A stretch of DNA of 64,000 bases from Cymbomonas tetramitiformis (GCA_001247695.2 LGRX02035431.1:62001-126000), one strand, 5' to 3'; positions 39,406 through 51,025 are shown, numbered from the stretch's first letter. Translations and numbers: made by a program. Notes: generated from the letters alone by a model not told the origin.

Positions 39406-40907
39406 TACGGTGGGTTAACCCACCGTTATGACGATTTTAACTCCTATGCGGGAATGATCCCCGAAAATGGACATTTAATTCGATCGATTTACCCTCAATA
39501 AACGCATATCTAGACCCCTTAGACACCCCCTATCAAGGCTTTCAATATCTCAAATTGTGCCTAACGATGCCAAGAAGAATTTGGTTGCAATCACGCACAC
39601 ATATGCTTTCATAATTTATGGGCTGATTAAAGCGACGGTGTAGCCAACCATACCGTGGGAAGTCCAAATGCCATTCCAGCATAGGAGTTAAACAACCCAA
39701 AGCTTCTATGTAACGGCGTATATGGTCTCAAACTTATGTTTCATGGCACTCATTAAGAGTCCCTTCGAACATGGAAAACATACTTTGCACCATTCTAAGC
39801 TGTTTTCGAAATTTTATGTAAGAGGCGCATGAAGTTGCCAAATATTATGGTGCGTTGGGAAATTTGCTTACTCCATATATTTAGTCAATACCACGCCCGG
39901 CACGCTTGATTGTGTGTACGCTTCAAACGTCTATGCCGTAAAGTGTCATGCGGGTTCTCTAGCTACAAACACACATAAAACAAATTTTTACCGGAGGGCA
40001 CTGTACCTTCATCTTCCATTGGAAATATACATCGACATGTGTGTGCGTTTTATTATGTAACCCTATATCCCCCAAAGTGGACCCATTTGTCGATATATAG
40101 TGCACATTTCATCATGTACGATGCCCACATATCTCCGGATAATCCGAGGGCGTGACCATCTAAGGCTGCACTGTCTCATTACTTGGTTTGGCACACTTGA
40201 TACAAGTGTCAGTCCCACACTGCATGCAAGTTCGGCGACAAGTGAAAATGCAAGAAAATCCCAAAAATGTTATTGTAGTTCTGTTTATCGCACTGCCCAA
40301 CTCGGAATTATTTGTCGTATAATCCGAGCAGATGACCATCAACATTTGTAAACATACTAAGAATGATATTTGATATTTGACAAGAGTTTTATTCGACTCT
40401 GTGCATTTTGCATAACAAATAAATGGGAGTTGAATTTTCAGTACTTTGCCACGGCAGTGCATACATTTAAGTGCTTCGTATCTCGAGTTGCGACAAAATA
40501 TAATCCGACGAAGTGACACTTTAAAAACCATAATGTCCAGAAAATCATTTCTAATCATTTGCCACAAATTATGCAGTGGTCAAAATATGTCCCATTTCAT
40601 TGCATACGGTACTAGGGTGTGAGTTATGCATTCCCGCTGGTGCGTGTGGGCGGGAATGGGCTGTCCAAGAGTTTGGCGGGCAATGATGCCCCAACCCCCT
40701 TGACTATAGCTTGAAGGCTCGAGTGACCGCATGTGACCCGGACAAAGCACCTAGCAATCGTACGATTCGAAGTGACGTTCGAATATGACAGAGACAAGCA
40801 CGCGAAGTCTCTCGTCTTCATCGATCATCACCGCGTATTTGCACTTGGGTGAGTATATGACAATACACATGCAAGTGTGGCAGTTGCGATACAGGAAGCG
40901 AGTTGTG

Positions 40908-40944
40908 AGCTTGTGTGTGTGTGTGTGCGCGCGCGCGCGCGCGA
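40908..40944 (+). repeat. Alternating purine-pyrimidine run
   Basis: A (TG)n run passing straight into a (CG)n run, a sequence type prone to Z-DNA. Confidence 0.85.
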
Positions 40945-40978
40945 AGGGGTATATGAATCACAGATTACTTGTGAATAA

Positions 40979-41275
40979 ACTGTACAATAATTTTCATTAA
41001 TAAATCATTAGATTGAAATGACTTCACAGCCATTTCGTGAATTATAATTATATAACATGTATATGCATCGTCATCGCATCGTCATCGCATCGGCAGTGCA
41101 TCGTCATCCACATTCAGGCATTCCAGCTTTGACACAATGAACTGTACAATAATCTTCATTGATAAATTATTAGGTTGAAATGAATTCACAGCCAGTTCGT
41201 GAATTATAATTATATAACATGTATATGCATCGTCATCGCATCGTCATCAACATTCAGGCATTCGGGCTTTGACAC
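40979..41275 (+). repeat. Imperfect tandem duplication, about 165 bp
   Basis: CTGTACAATAATTTTCATT at 40979 and a diverged copy at 41143 start two units that share TTCGTGAATTATAATTATAT and a CATCGTCATCGCATCG stretch. Confidence 0.7.
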
Positions 41276-41916
41276 ATGATTTTATAGTCGACTTAATATA
41301 CACTTGCGTTGTTTTGTGGCTTGACATCTGGCAAGCGTGCTTCAGATTTCAATGACCTTTCAAAATTCTTCATTATATATGTATACCAGAGATTTGAATC
41401 ATCGTCAATATAAATTCATACCATATATGTATACCATAGATTTGAATAATCGTCAAACTTTTGAATAATCGTGACTTTGAGGGCATATCGTGTAAGCGAT
41501 TCCCACCGGTTTTGCACGCGATGCGAAGCGGCAAGATCGCGACAAGCAAAATGCGCGATCGCGGCGATCACTGATAACCCGGCGGTCACCCCGTCGGTTT
41601 ATATTTTGAATCTCAGTGGTATATTTCCCGCGCAGCGAAAATTCGGACCCGGTTTTCGAAAATCCCATTTCATCGTGCATAAGGTACTATTATTTTCTCA
41701 CGTTTTCTCAAGTTGAGCGCGATAGGAGGCATGTTTAACAGCGTCTGCCGCCAAGTCTATTGACCCCCGAGTACTTTTAGAATATTGGTTTTAGGTGTCT
41801 AGTTGGTCACTATAATGTCACATTTCTTGCGGAACCGCGTAACGACCCCGTTACGCCCCAAAAGCGTGGGGTTGGTTTACCCACCGTAACAGCGTGTTAC
41901 GGTGGGTAAACCCACC

Positions 41917-42264
41917 GATCTGGCAATAGACAATTCACTTGCATCTACTGGAGGAAGTAATGGCAGGCTGGAACGGCCTCCCAAGGCGCTCTGGGAAGTT
42001 GAGGATTTGCTCAAGAAGATGGAGGATTTTGTCAGAGGTTCCACCTTTCACTATGGCAGGCACGTGGACATGTGTGTTGGAGAGGTGATCCGCCACTGCT
42101 TGGGAGTCTTGCACACTTGTGGACTGGCAGACTGGCAGGAGGACGAGCCTGATTTCCTTGAACGTGAAGGAGATGAAGACGTGATACTGCCTGCCACACA
42201 ATTTGGAGGTGCAGAAAATAGTGCAGAGAAGTGCATGCCGGACGGGGAAGGCACTGAGGCATGA
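41917..42264 (+). CDS. C-terminal part of an unknown protein
   Basis: 115 codons from DLAIDNSLAS to stop: GGSNGRLERP, ALWEVEDLLKKMEDFVRGST, VIRHCLGVLHTCGLADWQED, ending MPDGEGTEA. Composition is clearly protein-like, helical then acidic, and no ATG fits its start, so it continues an upstream exon or an interrupted frame (see 38950-39405). I do not recognise a family. The following 600 bases (42265-42890) are AT-rich with no gene. Confidence 0.5.
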   Translation, partial: DLAIDNSLASTGGSNGRLERPPKALWEVEDLLKKMEDFVRGSTFHYGRHVDMCVGEVIRHCLGVLHTCGLADWQEDEPDFLEREGDEDVILPATQFGGAENSAEKCMPDGEGTEA

Positions 42265-42896
42265 GCAACAGTTGGTTTTTTTGTAGTTAAAGATTAAGAA
42301 GAAGAATTGGCATGTAGAACGTTATTTTGCGTAGTGGTATGATAGAAACTGTATATGACATGATGGTGTTTTTTTAGTGAAGGCGATATAGTATCGGTTG
42401 TATGTGATTGATATTCCCATTTGTATTCCTTTGTGCCTAGCTAGTTACATTACTAATTGCATTGAAGATGCTCGAGTGTTCCTTTGCCTATCGTATGTGG
42501 TGTATTTCGCATAGCATGCTTTTGCAATACATATCCACACGTTTGTAGCACGTGTACAATAAATTGTAGCATGTCTCCAACACATGGGATAATATCATCA
42601 ACACTATTGTAGTATATTGCAACATATCCTTAGTACATATGTAATATATTGAAGTTTAATGTGCAACCCATATGCAGTATGTCCGCAGTATATATTGAAT
42701 ATGTTGAACTTTAATGTACAACACATCTGCAATACACCTGCAGCATGTATTCAACGTGCTTGCAATATGCTTATGTACTACCCTCCACATGCTTTCTGCA
42801 CGTCTGTAACACTATGTTGAACATATGTTGAAGGTATATTGAAAAAGACAATTTCAATATGTCTTCAATATACCTGCTGTGCCGGCCTACTCGGTA

Positions 42897-43990
42897 TAAA
42901 CCCTGGTATAACCCCTTGGGGGTTGTATACCCTTATAGAACCCCCTGGGGGTTGTATACCCTTATGGAACCCCCCTGGGGGTTGTATACCCTTATGGAGC
43001 CCCATTGGGGGTTGTATCCCCTTATGGAACCCCCCTGGGGGTTGTATACCCTTATGCAATCCCCCTGGGGGTTGTATACCCTTATGGAACCCCCCTGGGG
43101 GTTGTATACCCTTATGGAACCCCCCTCGGGGTTGTATACCCTTATGGAACCCCCCTCGGGGCTGTATACCCTTATGGAACCCCCCTTGAGGTTGTATACC
43201 CTTACGGAACCCCCCTCGGGGTTGTATACCCTTATGGAACCCCCCCTGGGGGTTGTACACCCTTATGTAACCCCCCCTGGGGGTTATACCCTTATGGAAC
43301 CGCCCGAGGGGTTGTGTACCTCTTATATAGCTCCCCTGAGGGGTTGTATAATTCTTATATAGCCCCCTCGGGGTTGTATGCCCTTATAGAACCCTCCCTT
43401 GGGGGTTGTATACCATTATAGACTGCCCCGGGGTTTTATACCTCATAGAACTGGGGCTGTATTCCCTTATCGACCTCCCTGGGGTTGTATTCCCTTATAA
43501 ACCCCCCTGGGGTCGTAAACCCTTATAGAAACTCTGGGGGTTGTACACCCTTATAGAGGCCCTGGGGTTGTATATCCTATACTTCTTCCCCCCTTCCCCC
43601 GGGGTTGTACACCCTATATAACTCGGGGGGTTGCATATCCTTATATATCCCCCGGGAGGGGGGTTGCATATCTCTTATATAACTCGGGGGGTTAAGGTTT
43701 CTATATAACCCCCGTGGGGGTTGTGCTCCTACATATCCGGGGTATATCTTATAACCCCCCCTTGGGGGGGGTGTATATCCTTACATAACCCCGTGGTGGA
43801 AGGGGGGTTGTATATCTCATAACCCCCGGGGGGTTGTATATCTCATCTAACCTCGGGGCTGTATATCCTTATATACTGGGGGTTGTATATCCTATATAGT
43901 CCCTGGGGGGTTGTATACCTGTATATACTCGGGGTTAGTTATATAAGTATAACCTTTGGGGTTATATAACCCCCGATATAAGGGGTATAT
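42897..43990. repeat. 30-bp palindromic minisatellite
   Basis: The unit is AACCCCCCTGGGGGTTGTAT + ACCCTTATGG. The first dozen or so units (42900-43260) are nearly exact at 30-bp spacing, and then they decay in length and sequence to about 43,990. Each unit contains AACCCCC-GGGGGTT and GTATAC palindromes. All six frames are open for long stretches because 30 is divisible by three; the MEPPWGLYTL-type repeats this gives are not evidence of a protein. Confidence 0.92.
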
Positions 43991-44351
43991 CGGCTCTCGG
44001 GGGGCTTATATATCCCTAAGGGTTATCCACACCCAAATCGATATAACCCCACAGCCCTAATGGAGTCCCGCCCGACCCGGACGGTAGCGGTAACCGGTAG
44101 GCGTAGCCGAATGAATAGTGCTCCCTGATTTGATCTTTACCGAAACCAAGAGTTCACGAGAATACCTGCACAAGTATTCACGAGAATACCTGCACCGTGC
44201 TATATCCAACAGTTATAGGTACACGCAAGTCTCATTACTACTTACGACGTCATTCGCAACACACGTCTCCTTTCCACGGAGTAATCTGACAAGGTCCCTG
44301 TGGTTTTCGTTACGCATTCATAGTATCGCCCCAACGACAAAATAAGCATCG

Positions 44352-44480
44352 ATGGGTTCAGGAAGAGACAAACGGGGAAAATCTAATGGGACCACACCCG
44401 GGAAAGGGGCTGAGAAGACAGAGCGGAAAACTGAGAAGGCCGAATTTAAACGAGAAAGACGTGCGCAGAAGGCTTCAGAA
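44352..44480 (+). CDS. KLHDC4-like kelch protein, exon 1
   Basis: ATG at 44352 starts a 43-codon exon MGSGRDKRGKSNG...KGAEKTERKTEKAEFKRERR...KASE, followed by the donor GTGCGT at 44481. A short basic N-terminus with the K(G)xEKTxxKxxKAxxKR pattern, followed in exon 2 by an acidic DDIDAIL, is characteristic of KLHDC4-type kelch-repeat proteins of plants and algae. The kelch repeats themselves are not visible in the window, so the gene either continues through very long introns or is cut off by the minisatellite. Confidence 0.6.
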
Positions 44481-44649
44481 GTGCGTGAGCTTACGGCGCC
44501 CACGCTAGTGATCCAGCTTAAGCACTTGTTGTATCTTCACAGGAATTCTCTTCGAAATAGGAAACATGAAGCGTCTCATTCACACGTCCGAATTTCTAAA
44601 CAACCGAAGGGACACTGCACGATAAAATGCCTTCGTTTCGTCCGTGTAG

Positions 44650-44731
44650 GGTGATGAGGATGACATTGATGCTATCCTGGCTGGCAGACAGAGCCGGGAG
44701 TCAGCGGCGCCACGGGGTGACCTGGACAGAG
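44650..44731 (+). CDS. KLHDC4-like kelch protein, exon 2 (end uncertain)
   Basis: After acceptor CCGTGTAG the frame reads GDEDDIDAILAGRQSRES in phase 0 with exon 1. The first GTGAGT donor is at 44732, but conservation of the family ends at DAIL (about 44679). The exon runs directly into a 38-bp minisatellite whose units each contain GTGAGT. Confidence 0.5.
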
Positions 44732-45402
44732 CCGTGAGTCAGCGGTACCACAGGGTGACCTGGACAGAGCCGTGAGCCAGCGGTGCCCCAGGGTGACCTG
44801 GACAGAGCCGAGAGTCAGCGGTGCCACAGGGTGACCTGGACAGAGCCGGGAGTCAGCGGTGCCACGGGGTGACCTGGACAGAGCCGTGAGTCAGCAGTGC
44901 CATGGGGTGACCCGGACAGAGCCGTGAGTCAGCGGTGCCACGTGGTGACCTGGACAGAGCCGTGGGTCAGCGCTACCACGGGGTGACCTGGACAGAGCCG
45001 TGAGTCAGCGGTGCCACGTGGTGACCTGGACAGAGCCGTGGGTCAGCGCTACCACGGGGTGACCTGGACAGAGCCGTGAGTCAGCGGTGCCACGGGGTGA
45101 CCCGGACAGAGCCGTGAGTCAGTGGTGCCACGGGGTGACCTGGACAGAGCCGTGAGTCAGCGGTGCCCCAGGGTGACCTGGACAGAGCCGTGAGTCAAGC
45201 GCTACCACAGAGTGACCAGGACAGAGCTGTGAGTCAGCGGAACCACGTGGTGACCTGGACAGAGCCGTGAGTCAGCGGAGCCACAGGGTGACCTGGACAG
45301 AGCCGTGAGTCAGCGGTGCCAGGGGTGACCTGGACAGAGCCGTGAGTCAGCGGTGCCACGGGGTGACCTGGGCAGAGCCTTGAGTCAGCGGTGCCACGAG
45401 GA
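44690..45402 (+). repeat. 38-bp minisatellite carrying a splice-donor-like motif
   Basis: About 18 units of GACAGAGCCGTGAGTCAGCG + GTGCCACGGGGTGACCTG, with substitutions. Nearly every unit contains CC|GTGAGT, a strong 5' splice-site consensus on the plus strand. The array starts inside or directly after the second kelch exon. Confidence 0.88.
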
Positions 45403-45522
45403 GGCATCATGCTAGTTAGCATCATATCCTCCTCTCATTAATTCATATATCTATACTGAAGTATATCTTTTCTTTTTTGCTAAGGTTGCCAAAGGGTGAC
45501 CGAATTCTTATTAGCTTTGCCC

Positions 45523-45741
45523 TCATGAGGCGGCTGAGTCATTGATTTCCATACGGGAATTTTGGGCCGAGTCACGAATTTCCCCGTTTCTGGTTGGAAT
45601 CTGCAACTTGGGGACAATTTCGAGCTGACTGGCGCTCTCCATTTTGTGCAGGAGGGCTTTCAGCAGTGCATTCGTCTCCGCTTGTCGCTCTTGGATGCTG
45701 GCTACATTCTCTTCGAGCACTGTGCGGCGCGGCCCAAGCAC
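45523..45741 (-). CDS. Coiled-coil protein fragment
   Basis: 72 codons, with VLEENVASIQERQAETNALL and LLHKMESASQLEIVPKLQIP, ending EINDSAAS. Heptad-like and protein-like, probably the last exon of a minus-strand gene. Further minus-strand coding-like sequence (GVGQRTRVKRGKRAPETKGV) lies near 45,830-45,930 in another frame. No family was recognised; such short coiled-coil stretches also occur in algal retroelement Gag proteins. The region 45,950-46,440 shows no gene. Confidence 0.35.
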   Translation of the reverse strand: MLGPRRTVLEENVASIQERQAETNALLKALLHKMESASQLEIVPKLQIPTRNGEIRDSAQNSRMEINDSAAS

Positions 45742-46460
45742 ACGGACGCAGTCAGCAACGTTTGTATTCGAGCTCGGACAAGGGCATAGACGGCACTTCC
45801 AACACCCAGGGGCACTTCCACAGCTGTGTCAATGGGTCTTAACACGCCCTTCACCGCAGAGCGCTCCTTTCACTCCCTTTGTCTCCGGCGCCCGCTTCCC
45901 CCTCTTCACTCGAGTGCGCTGCCCTACACCGAGGTCAACCGTTTTAGCAAAGGATTGAGGCTTGCAATTGGAGCCCAGTGTTCAGTCAGCCACTGCTGAA
46001 TACAACCGCGGTGCCTTGTTCCTCGCGTCAGACATCGCCGCTCACTCTTGCCCCGAACTCGTGCTCTGGGAATCGCTATAATCAGTGCGCGCAAGACAGC
46101 GAAAAGATTTGCCCCAAATGCTCAACACCACACCCGGCCATGGCTGCTGGGGCAGCCCTATAGCAAGACAAAAACAGCGCACTGTGCGGCTCTGGCTCCT
46201 AACAATGTGAGCATCCCACCTTGCATCCGCCGCTCGACGTTATTGGAAGTCTTGTGCGCGCAAGTCCCAGACTTCGCGGAGGAGCCCCCCGTGGTCGGCT
46301 CTGCTTCTCTCGCCCCGTGCTGCTCATGCGGCTGCACGTTTCCCCGCAGCCGCCTCAGCGCATCCCGGCGAGGGTCTCACTCCACACAGGGCACGCGCGT
46401 GTGAGCCCCCGCCAGCGAGATGCCGTGATGCGCATTCGGAACAAAAGGAAGCTAGGACAT

Positions 46461-46675
46461 TGGGCAGGCCTGTCCTCCATCTTCGCACATCGGGCAGGCA
46501 TGTCCTGCATTGTCGCACATCGGGCAGGCATGTCCTACATCTGGGCAGGCCTGTCCTCCATCTTCGCACATCGGGCAGGCATGTCCTGCATTGTCGCACA
46601 TCGGGCAGGCATGTCCTACATCTTCACACACCGGGCAGACATGTCCTACATCTTCACACACCGGACCTACCTCTT
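46461..46675 (-). repeat. 30-36-bp minisatellite (GGGCAGGCATGTCCT)
   Basis: Seven or eight units of CACATCGGGCAGGCATGTCC + TGCATTGTCG, with variants. On the minus strand an open frame reads repeated GHACPMCDNA and GHACPMCEDG, giving a series of CPMC zinc-knuckle-like motifs. It stays open because the unit length is a multiple of three; there is no other sign of a gene. Confidence 0.85.
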
Positions 46676-46847
46676 CTCCATTCTCGAATTTCTGTCCTTG
46701 AGACTGTGCGCCTATTTCCTGCATGCTGCGTCGCCCAACCCGCCCGCGTTCCCATCAGTGCCCACAGGCAGCCCTGGCACATAAGCTCTCTCCTCACTGG
46801 AACCTGATTACACGCTTTCACAGGCACCTGTCTGCAACGACCAGTGC

Positions 46848-47205
46848 ACATCACATCGTAGGACTGGCACGGCCTCCGTGGCAGAGCCCCGTGCAAACTT
46901 GGTGCACATCACATCGCAGGACTGGCACGGCCTCCGTGGCAGAGCCCCGTGCAAACTTGGTGCACATCACATCGCAGGACTGGCACGGCCTCCGTGGCAG
47001 AGCCGTGCAAACTTGGTGCACATCACATCGCAGGACTGGCATGGCCTCGTGGCACAGCCCCGTGTAAACTTGTGCACATCACATCGCAGGACTGGCACGG
47101 CCTCCGTGGCACAGCCCCGTGTAAACTTGGTGCACATCACATCGCAGGACTGGCACGGCCTCCGTGGCACAGCCCCGTGTAAACTTGGTGCACATCACAT
47201 CGCAG
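46848..47205 (+). repeat. 59-bp minisatellite
   Basis: Six units of GGACTGGCACGGCCTCCGTG + GCAGAGCCCCGTGCAAACTT + GGTGCACATCACATCGCA, with small deletions in units 3 and 4, trailing into a short ACATCACAG-rich low-complexity tract to about 47,320. Confidence 0.9.
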
Positions 47206-47755
47206 CGCAGCACAACTCACAGAACAACGCATCGCGGCATATCACGGCACATCACAACACATTGCATCACAGCGCAACGAATCACAACACAACGTCTCAC
47301 AGCACAACACAGCGCATCGCATGTAGCTCTCTTTCAGATCCTCTGGATCCATCTGCCTCCCTCAGCCTCCAAATGCCGTCCCTCTCATTCCTAACTCTTG
47401 GACGGGAACCCCTTCCAGCTGGGTCCTTGGATGCGGTCCCTTGGATGCGGTCCGTTGGATGCGGAAGGAGCAATGAGCTCATCCTGCCTCATCAAGATTG
47501 CCCATCAAGAACCAAGTGGGAGTCGTGGTGGTACGACCCGCAATCTCCCCCGTCAGTAGTTTACTCGGCACTTTGTGCGGTCACCGGTTGAAGTGCCTCC
47601 TCACATCGCACTTCCCTTTGAGAGTGATGGAGAGTACCATTCCGATCTGAACCTCTCAACATTCTCATCTTGATTCAATGCACCAGAAACGGCAGTAGGT
47701 AGGAGGCACGGTGCAGAAGGATCCCGGAAAGCATGCGTGGAGGGTGAGGGAGGGC

Positions 47756-47933
47756 TTACGTTTGTTGGAGCCGCGGTGGCATCGGCGTTCGCGGCGGTGA
47801 TTGGGCCAACGGGGGGGTGGAGTAGGGAACGGTTCCCGGAGGCGACGATGTGCATGGAGGTTCCATGGCAGAAGCTCCTTCGCTGTCCTCCGGTATGTCA
47901 GCTTCACTCGTATCGCTGCCTGGGTTAAGTCCT
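47756..47933 (-). CDS. Possible exon, Ser/Pro-rich
   Basis: After acceptor TTTTTGCCAG the minus strand reads GLNPGSDTSEADIPEDSEGA, then a Ser/Pro-rich tail ending PPRLQQT and TAA (or donor GTAAGC). It may be a downstream exon of the channel gene on the same strand or of a separate gene. Low-complexity composition limits certainty. A second candidate (NQDENVERFRSEWYSPSLSK) lies at about 47,612-47,680. Confidence 0.3.
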
Positions 47934-48984
47934 GGCAAAAACAGGAGGCAAGTCAGTGGTGAAAGCAAGGACGGGCGTGGGGGGAGAGCAAGGGGAGAGG
48001 GGACAAAGAGGGAGGCAGGAAGGAAAAGGCGCCCGGCAGAGCGTAGCCAGTCAAGCTCAATCACACATCAAAGCGAAGGAGCAGCATGCTTTGGAACTGA
48101 GTGAGTGAGCGGAAACGGGACTGAGGCGCGTATCGCATCTCTACCTGGCACGGCTGCGTAAGCGATCGAGGCAGAGAGAACGAAATGGCCACTAGAGGAC
48201 ACGCATTGCCACAAGGAGTGCTGGCAGAGGCCAAGAAAAAGAAATTGGGCGAGGCAGATGGTTGCCAACTGATGCTCGGAGCTGACAGAATGTGACATGG
48301 CAGAGAGCACCAGAGCGGAGACTGGCCAGGTGCGATGGCATACAGCGGCAGCATGCAAGGCAGCGGTGTGAGCTGATAAAAAGCAAGCAGAGCCGCCGCG
48401 CCAACAGCCTCGAATAGTGCGCCAGGAAGCTTTATCGGTGAAAAATTCTCTAAAGTAACCACCCCCAGGACGCAAGGCACGGGGGGTGGGAGGAGGGGTA
48501 GCATCTCATATGTGTGATGTTGAAGGTGTCACAAACGCTCCCTCGCTCTTCACAGCTCACAAGGGGTGTGGAGGCGGAAGCTGATTGCACCATTGGGGTC
48601 AGTTCCCTCCATCAGCGCCTTCTGTATGGTCTGTGCAGTCTGCGGGCATACGCACCGAATTGCTCCCCATCAGTCTCAATTCCACCCACACGCTGTCGGA
48701 GCCTTCGTCACGGCCGCCGCGCGCGGGCGCGCCCTAATCCCCCAGATGGCTGGTGCGCGCGCCGGCTGGTCGATGCACTCTGACAGCGGTCCTGGTTTCA
48801 GCAGCTTGTGAGTGGCTGCCTGTGGTGACATGGCAGTGTCCCTACGGCGGGCGACCGCGCAGCTCGGAGCACGGAGGCGCTTCCGGCGGCGCTGCGGCAC
48901 CCATCGCATCGCTGCAGTCTCCCAGCTTTTCTTCACTGCTCGTCGACACCTCCTGCGCCTGGTCTACCCCTGGCAAGCCCTCAC

Positions 48985-49080
48985 CCTGGGATACTCCTCG
49001 CAGATGGACCAAAAGATTTCCTTGGACAAAAAGTTGAAGTCGCAGAATGAGGTGGAGATGACAGTGGCCCCCTCCATGCT
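48985..49080 (-). CDS. Channel gene, exon with the end of the CNBD
   Basis: After acceptor TTTTGCAG the exon reads (S)MEGATVISTSFCDFNFLSKE then IFWSICEEYP, ending before donor GTGAGG. This matches the last strand and following helix of cyclic-nucleotide-binding domains in channels (an A-T-V...C-D...L-x(2)-E-x-F...I...Y-P pattern). The exon carrying the phosphate-binding cassette should lie between here and 51,026, but I could not locate it in this repeat-rich interval. Confidence 0.55.
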
Positions 49081-49179
49081 CTGCAAAAAAGCACTCGTCA
49101 CACATACGGGCTGTCAGCATGAACAGCAGTATTGAGTACGGGATCCCCCTCATGGTATCGATAAGGCAGCCACCCCTGA

Positions 49180-49500
49180 CATGGGAAGACCTCGTGGTAA
49201 ACCATCCCTGTGCCCCCCCCGCCCGCCCTGACCGGGGAAGACCTCGTGGTACACCATCCCTGTGCCCTGCCCCCACGCCTGACAGGGGATGACCTCGTGG
49301 TAAACCATCCCTGTGCCCTTGCCCCCACGCCCTGACAGGGAGAGGCCTCGTGGTAAACCATCCCTGTGCCCTTGCCCCTCCGCCCAACCACCCTGACAGG
49401 GGAAGGCCTCGTGGTAAACCATCCCTGTGCCCTTGCCCCTCCGCCCAACCGCCCTGACAGGGGAAGGCCCGTGGTAAACCATCCCTGTGCCCCAGCCTCA
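49180..49500 (+). repeat. About 60-bp minisatellite in a channel intron
   Basis: Six units built on CCTCGTGGTAAACCATCCCT + GTGCCCTTGCCCC plus a variable CGCCC-AACC-CCTGACAGGG spacer. It lies in the large intron between the CNBD exons, just upstream (in gene direction) of the exon at 48985-49080. Confidence 0.88.
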
Positions 49501-49800
49501 CTGGGGAAGCGCTGGGGTAGCAGAAGGGAGTGAGCGCAGAGAGAAGGGTGCTAGGGCAGGGGAGCGGTGCCCAGAGAGGCCCGCTGCTCACCTTTGTCAC
49601 CAATGCGAAGAGCCCAAAATAGTCACCCTGCGGCGCCGCAACTCCCCCGCAGCATCACTGCTCAAACGCCTTACAGCCCGGTGCCCGCAACTTGCCTTCG
49701 CCGCCACGACGCTTGGCGCACTTCACTCGATCTGGCCGTTGTCTCTGGGCCCAAGAGTTGCCACCGCAGGCGTATGCGGAGGCGAGGAGAGCCCACACAA

Positions 49801-50030
49801 CTTGCCTTCGCCGCCACGACGCTTGGCGTATGCGGAGGCGAGGAGAGCCCACACAACTTGCCTTCGCCGCCACGACGCTTGGCGTATGCGGAGGCGAGGA
49901 GAGCCCACACAACTTGCCTTCGCCGCCACGACGCTTGGCGTATGCGGAGGCGAGGAGAGCCCACACAACTTGCCTTCGCCGCCACGACGCTTGGCGTATG
50001 CGGAGGCGAGGAGAGCCCACACAACTTGCC
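49801..50030 (+). repeat. 56-bp minisatellite
   Basis: Units start CTTGCCTTCGCCGCCACGAC at 49801, 49857, 49913 and 49969, 56 bp apart and almost identical, with a degenerate earlier unit at about 49,691. Because the period is not a multiple of three, the frame rotates through the array. Confidence 0.92.
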
Positions 50031-51025
50031 GCTCGAGAATTCCGCGCGGGCTACTTCATGTCCGCTGAAGATGCGAGAACCAATTGGTGCCATCAGGGTT
50101 GGAAGAGCGGGGGAGAGAGATGAGGAGTGGGCCCCTGTACCCGGTGCAGCTTCACGACATCAGAAGTTATAGGCTCCAGCACCGGACCAGCTGCTGCCTG
50201 GGTTTGCACCTCTCCCCCATCACTCCTGCCCTGTAAGCTGCTACCGCCACTGAGGGGCATGCAGCAAGCCAGCAGCCGACCATCACCCTCAAGTCTTCGA
50301 TGCGGCGAGGCTGTGACATGATCCTACCTACCAAGCACCTCTAGTTCAACAACACACGTACAGCTTCTTGTCCCACCATTACAAATAGCAACTAGCATAT
50401 GCCGTCACGCGATAGATCTGGTGGCGTGCCGGCTTGATGGCTATAATATCATCTTCGGCAGCAGATAGCAACATGACGAGTAACATGTAAAGAATAAGCC
50501 CCTCTCGGCCACCCCACGCCCTGGGTCAGCACCAAGAAACACTGCAGAAAGCAGAAGCTCGAAACATTGCCAGTCAAAAGGCAGTCACGGTATCACCACC
50601 GCCCATTTACAAGCGACGTACAATCGAGGTGACTTACGAGCAGCGATGTGAGACGTAAGGGCATCATTGATACACGGTGTTTGGCACGCTTGGCGAGCCT
50701 GTCATTATAAACTTTCTTACGTGATAGTTTTGCCCTGGCGCTCCACATTCAGCCATTCCCCAACCTCACCACCGGCTCACCACAGGGTGATGGCCAACAC
50801 CACCCTTCTGACCACCGCCCTTCCAATACCAAAGGCAAATTCACGTCTAAAATAGTAGGATGAGTGACGCGCAGGCGATGACTTCCAGGCATGCATCACA
50901 GGCGGGTGAGTGACATGCGCGTGATGCACAGACACCGTGGCAGTTCTCGGGCGTGCAGGATGGGCTGGGTGCAGTGGAGCGGCGGGCGGGTGGGAGAGCG
51001 AATGCGGATCTATCGAGGCGCGCAC

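Larger units (their letters stand above)
39409..41916. mobile_element. Putative 2.5-kb insertion with palindromic ends
   Basis: The left end is the palindrome GGTGGGTTAACCCACC (39409-39424). The right end is GGTGGGTAAACCCACC (41901-41916), itself inside a 39-base inverted repeat (41874-41911). As terminal inverted repeats the ends match over GGTGGGTTWACCCACCGTWA. Protein-like sequence stops before the left end (IAKW) and resumes after the right end (DLAIDNSLAS). The four bases GTAC before the left end must be excluded for the frames to match, and no target duplication is visible. The interior has no gene: it is AT-rich, with a GT/GC dinucleotide run (40908-40944) and a duplicated block at 40979-41275. 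Confidence 0.45.

Noticed and set aside
42897..43420. Long open frames with repeated MEPPWGLYTL-type sequence
   Set aside because: The 30-bp repeat keeps all frames open; there is no start, no flanking coding sequence and no selection pattern.
46460..46784. Plus-strand protein with HRAGMSCIVA repeats
   Set aside because: Product of the minisatellite period, with no supporting flanks.
47164..47591. Plus-strand open frame following the 59-bp minisatellite
   Set aside because: Low-complexity Thr/His/Ser-rich translation of an ACATCACAG tract; no domain or splice support.
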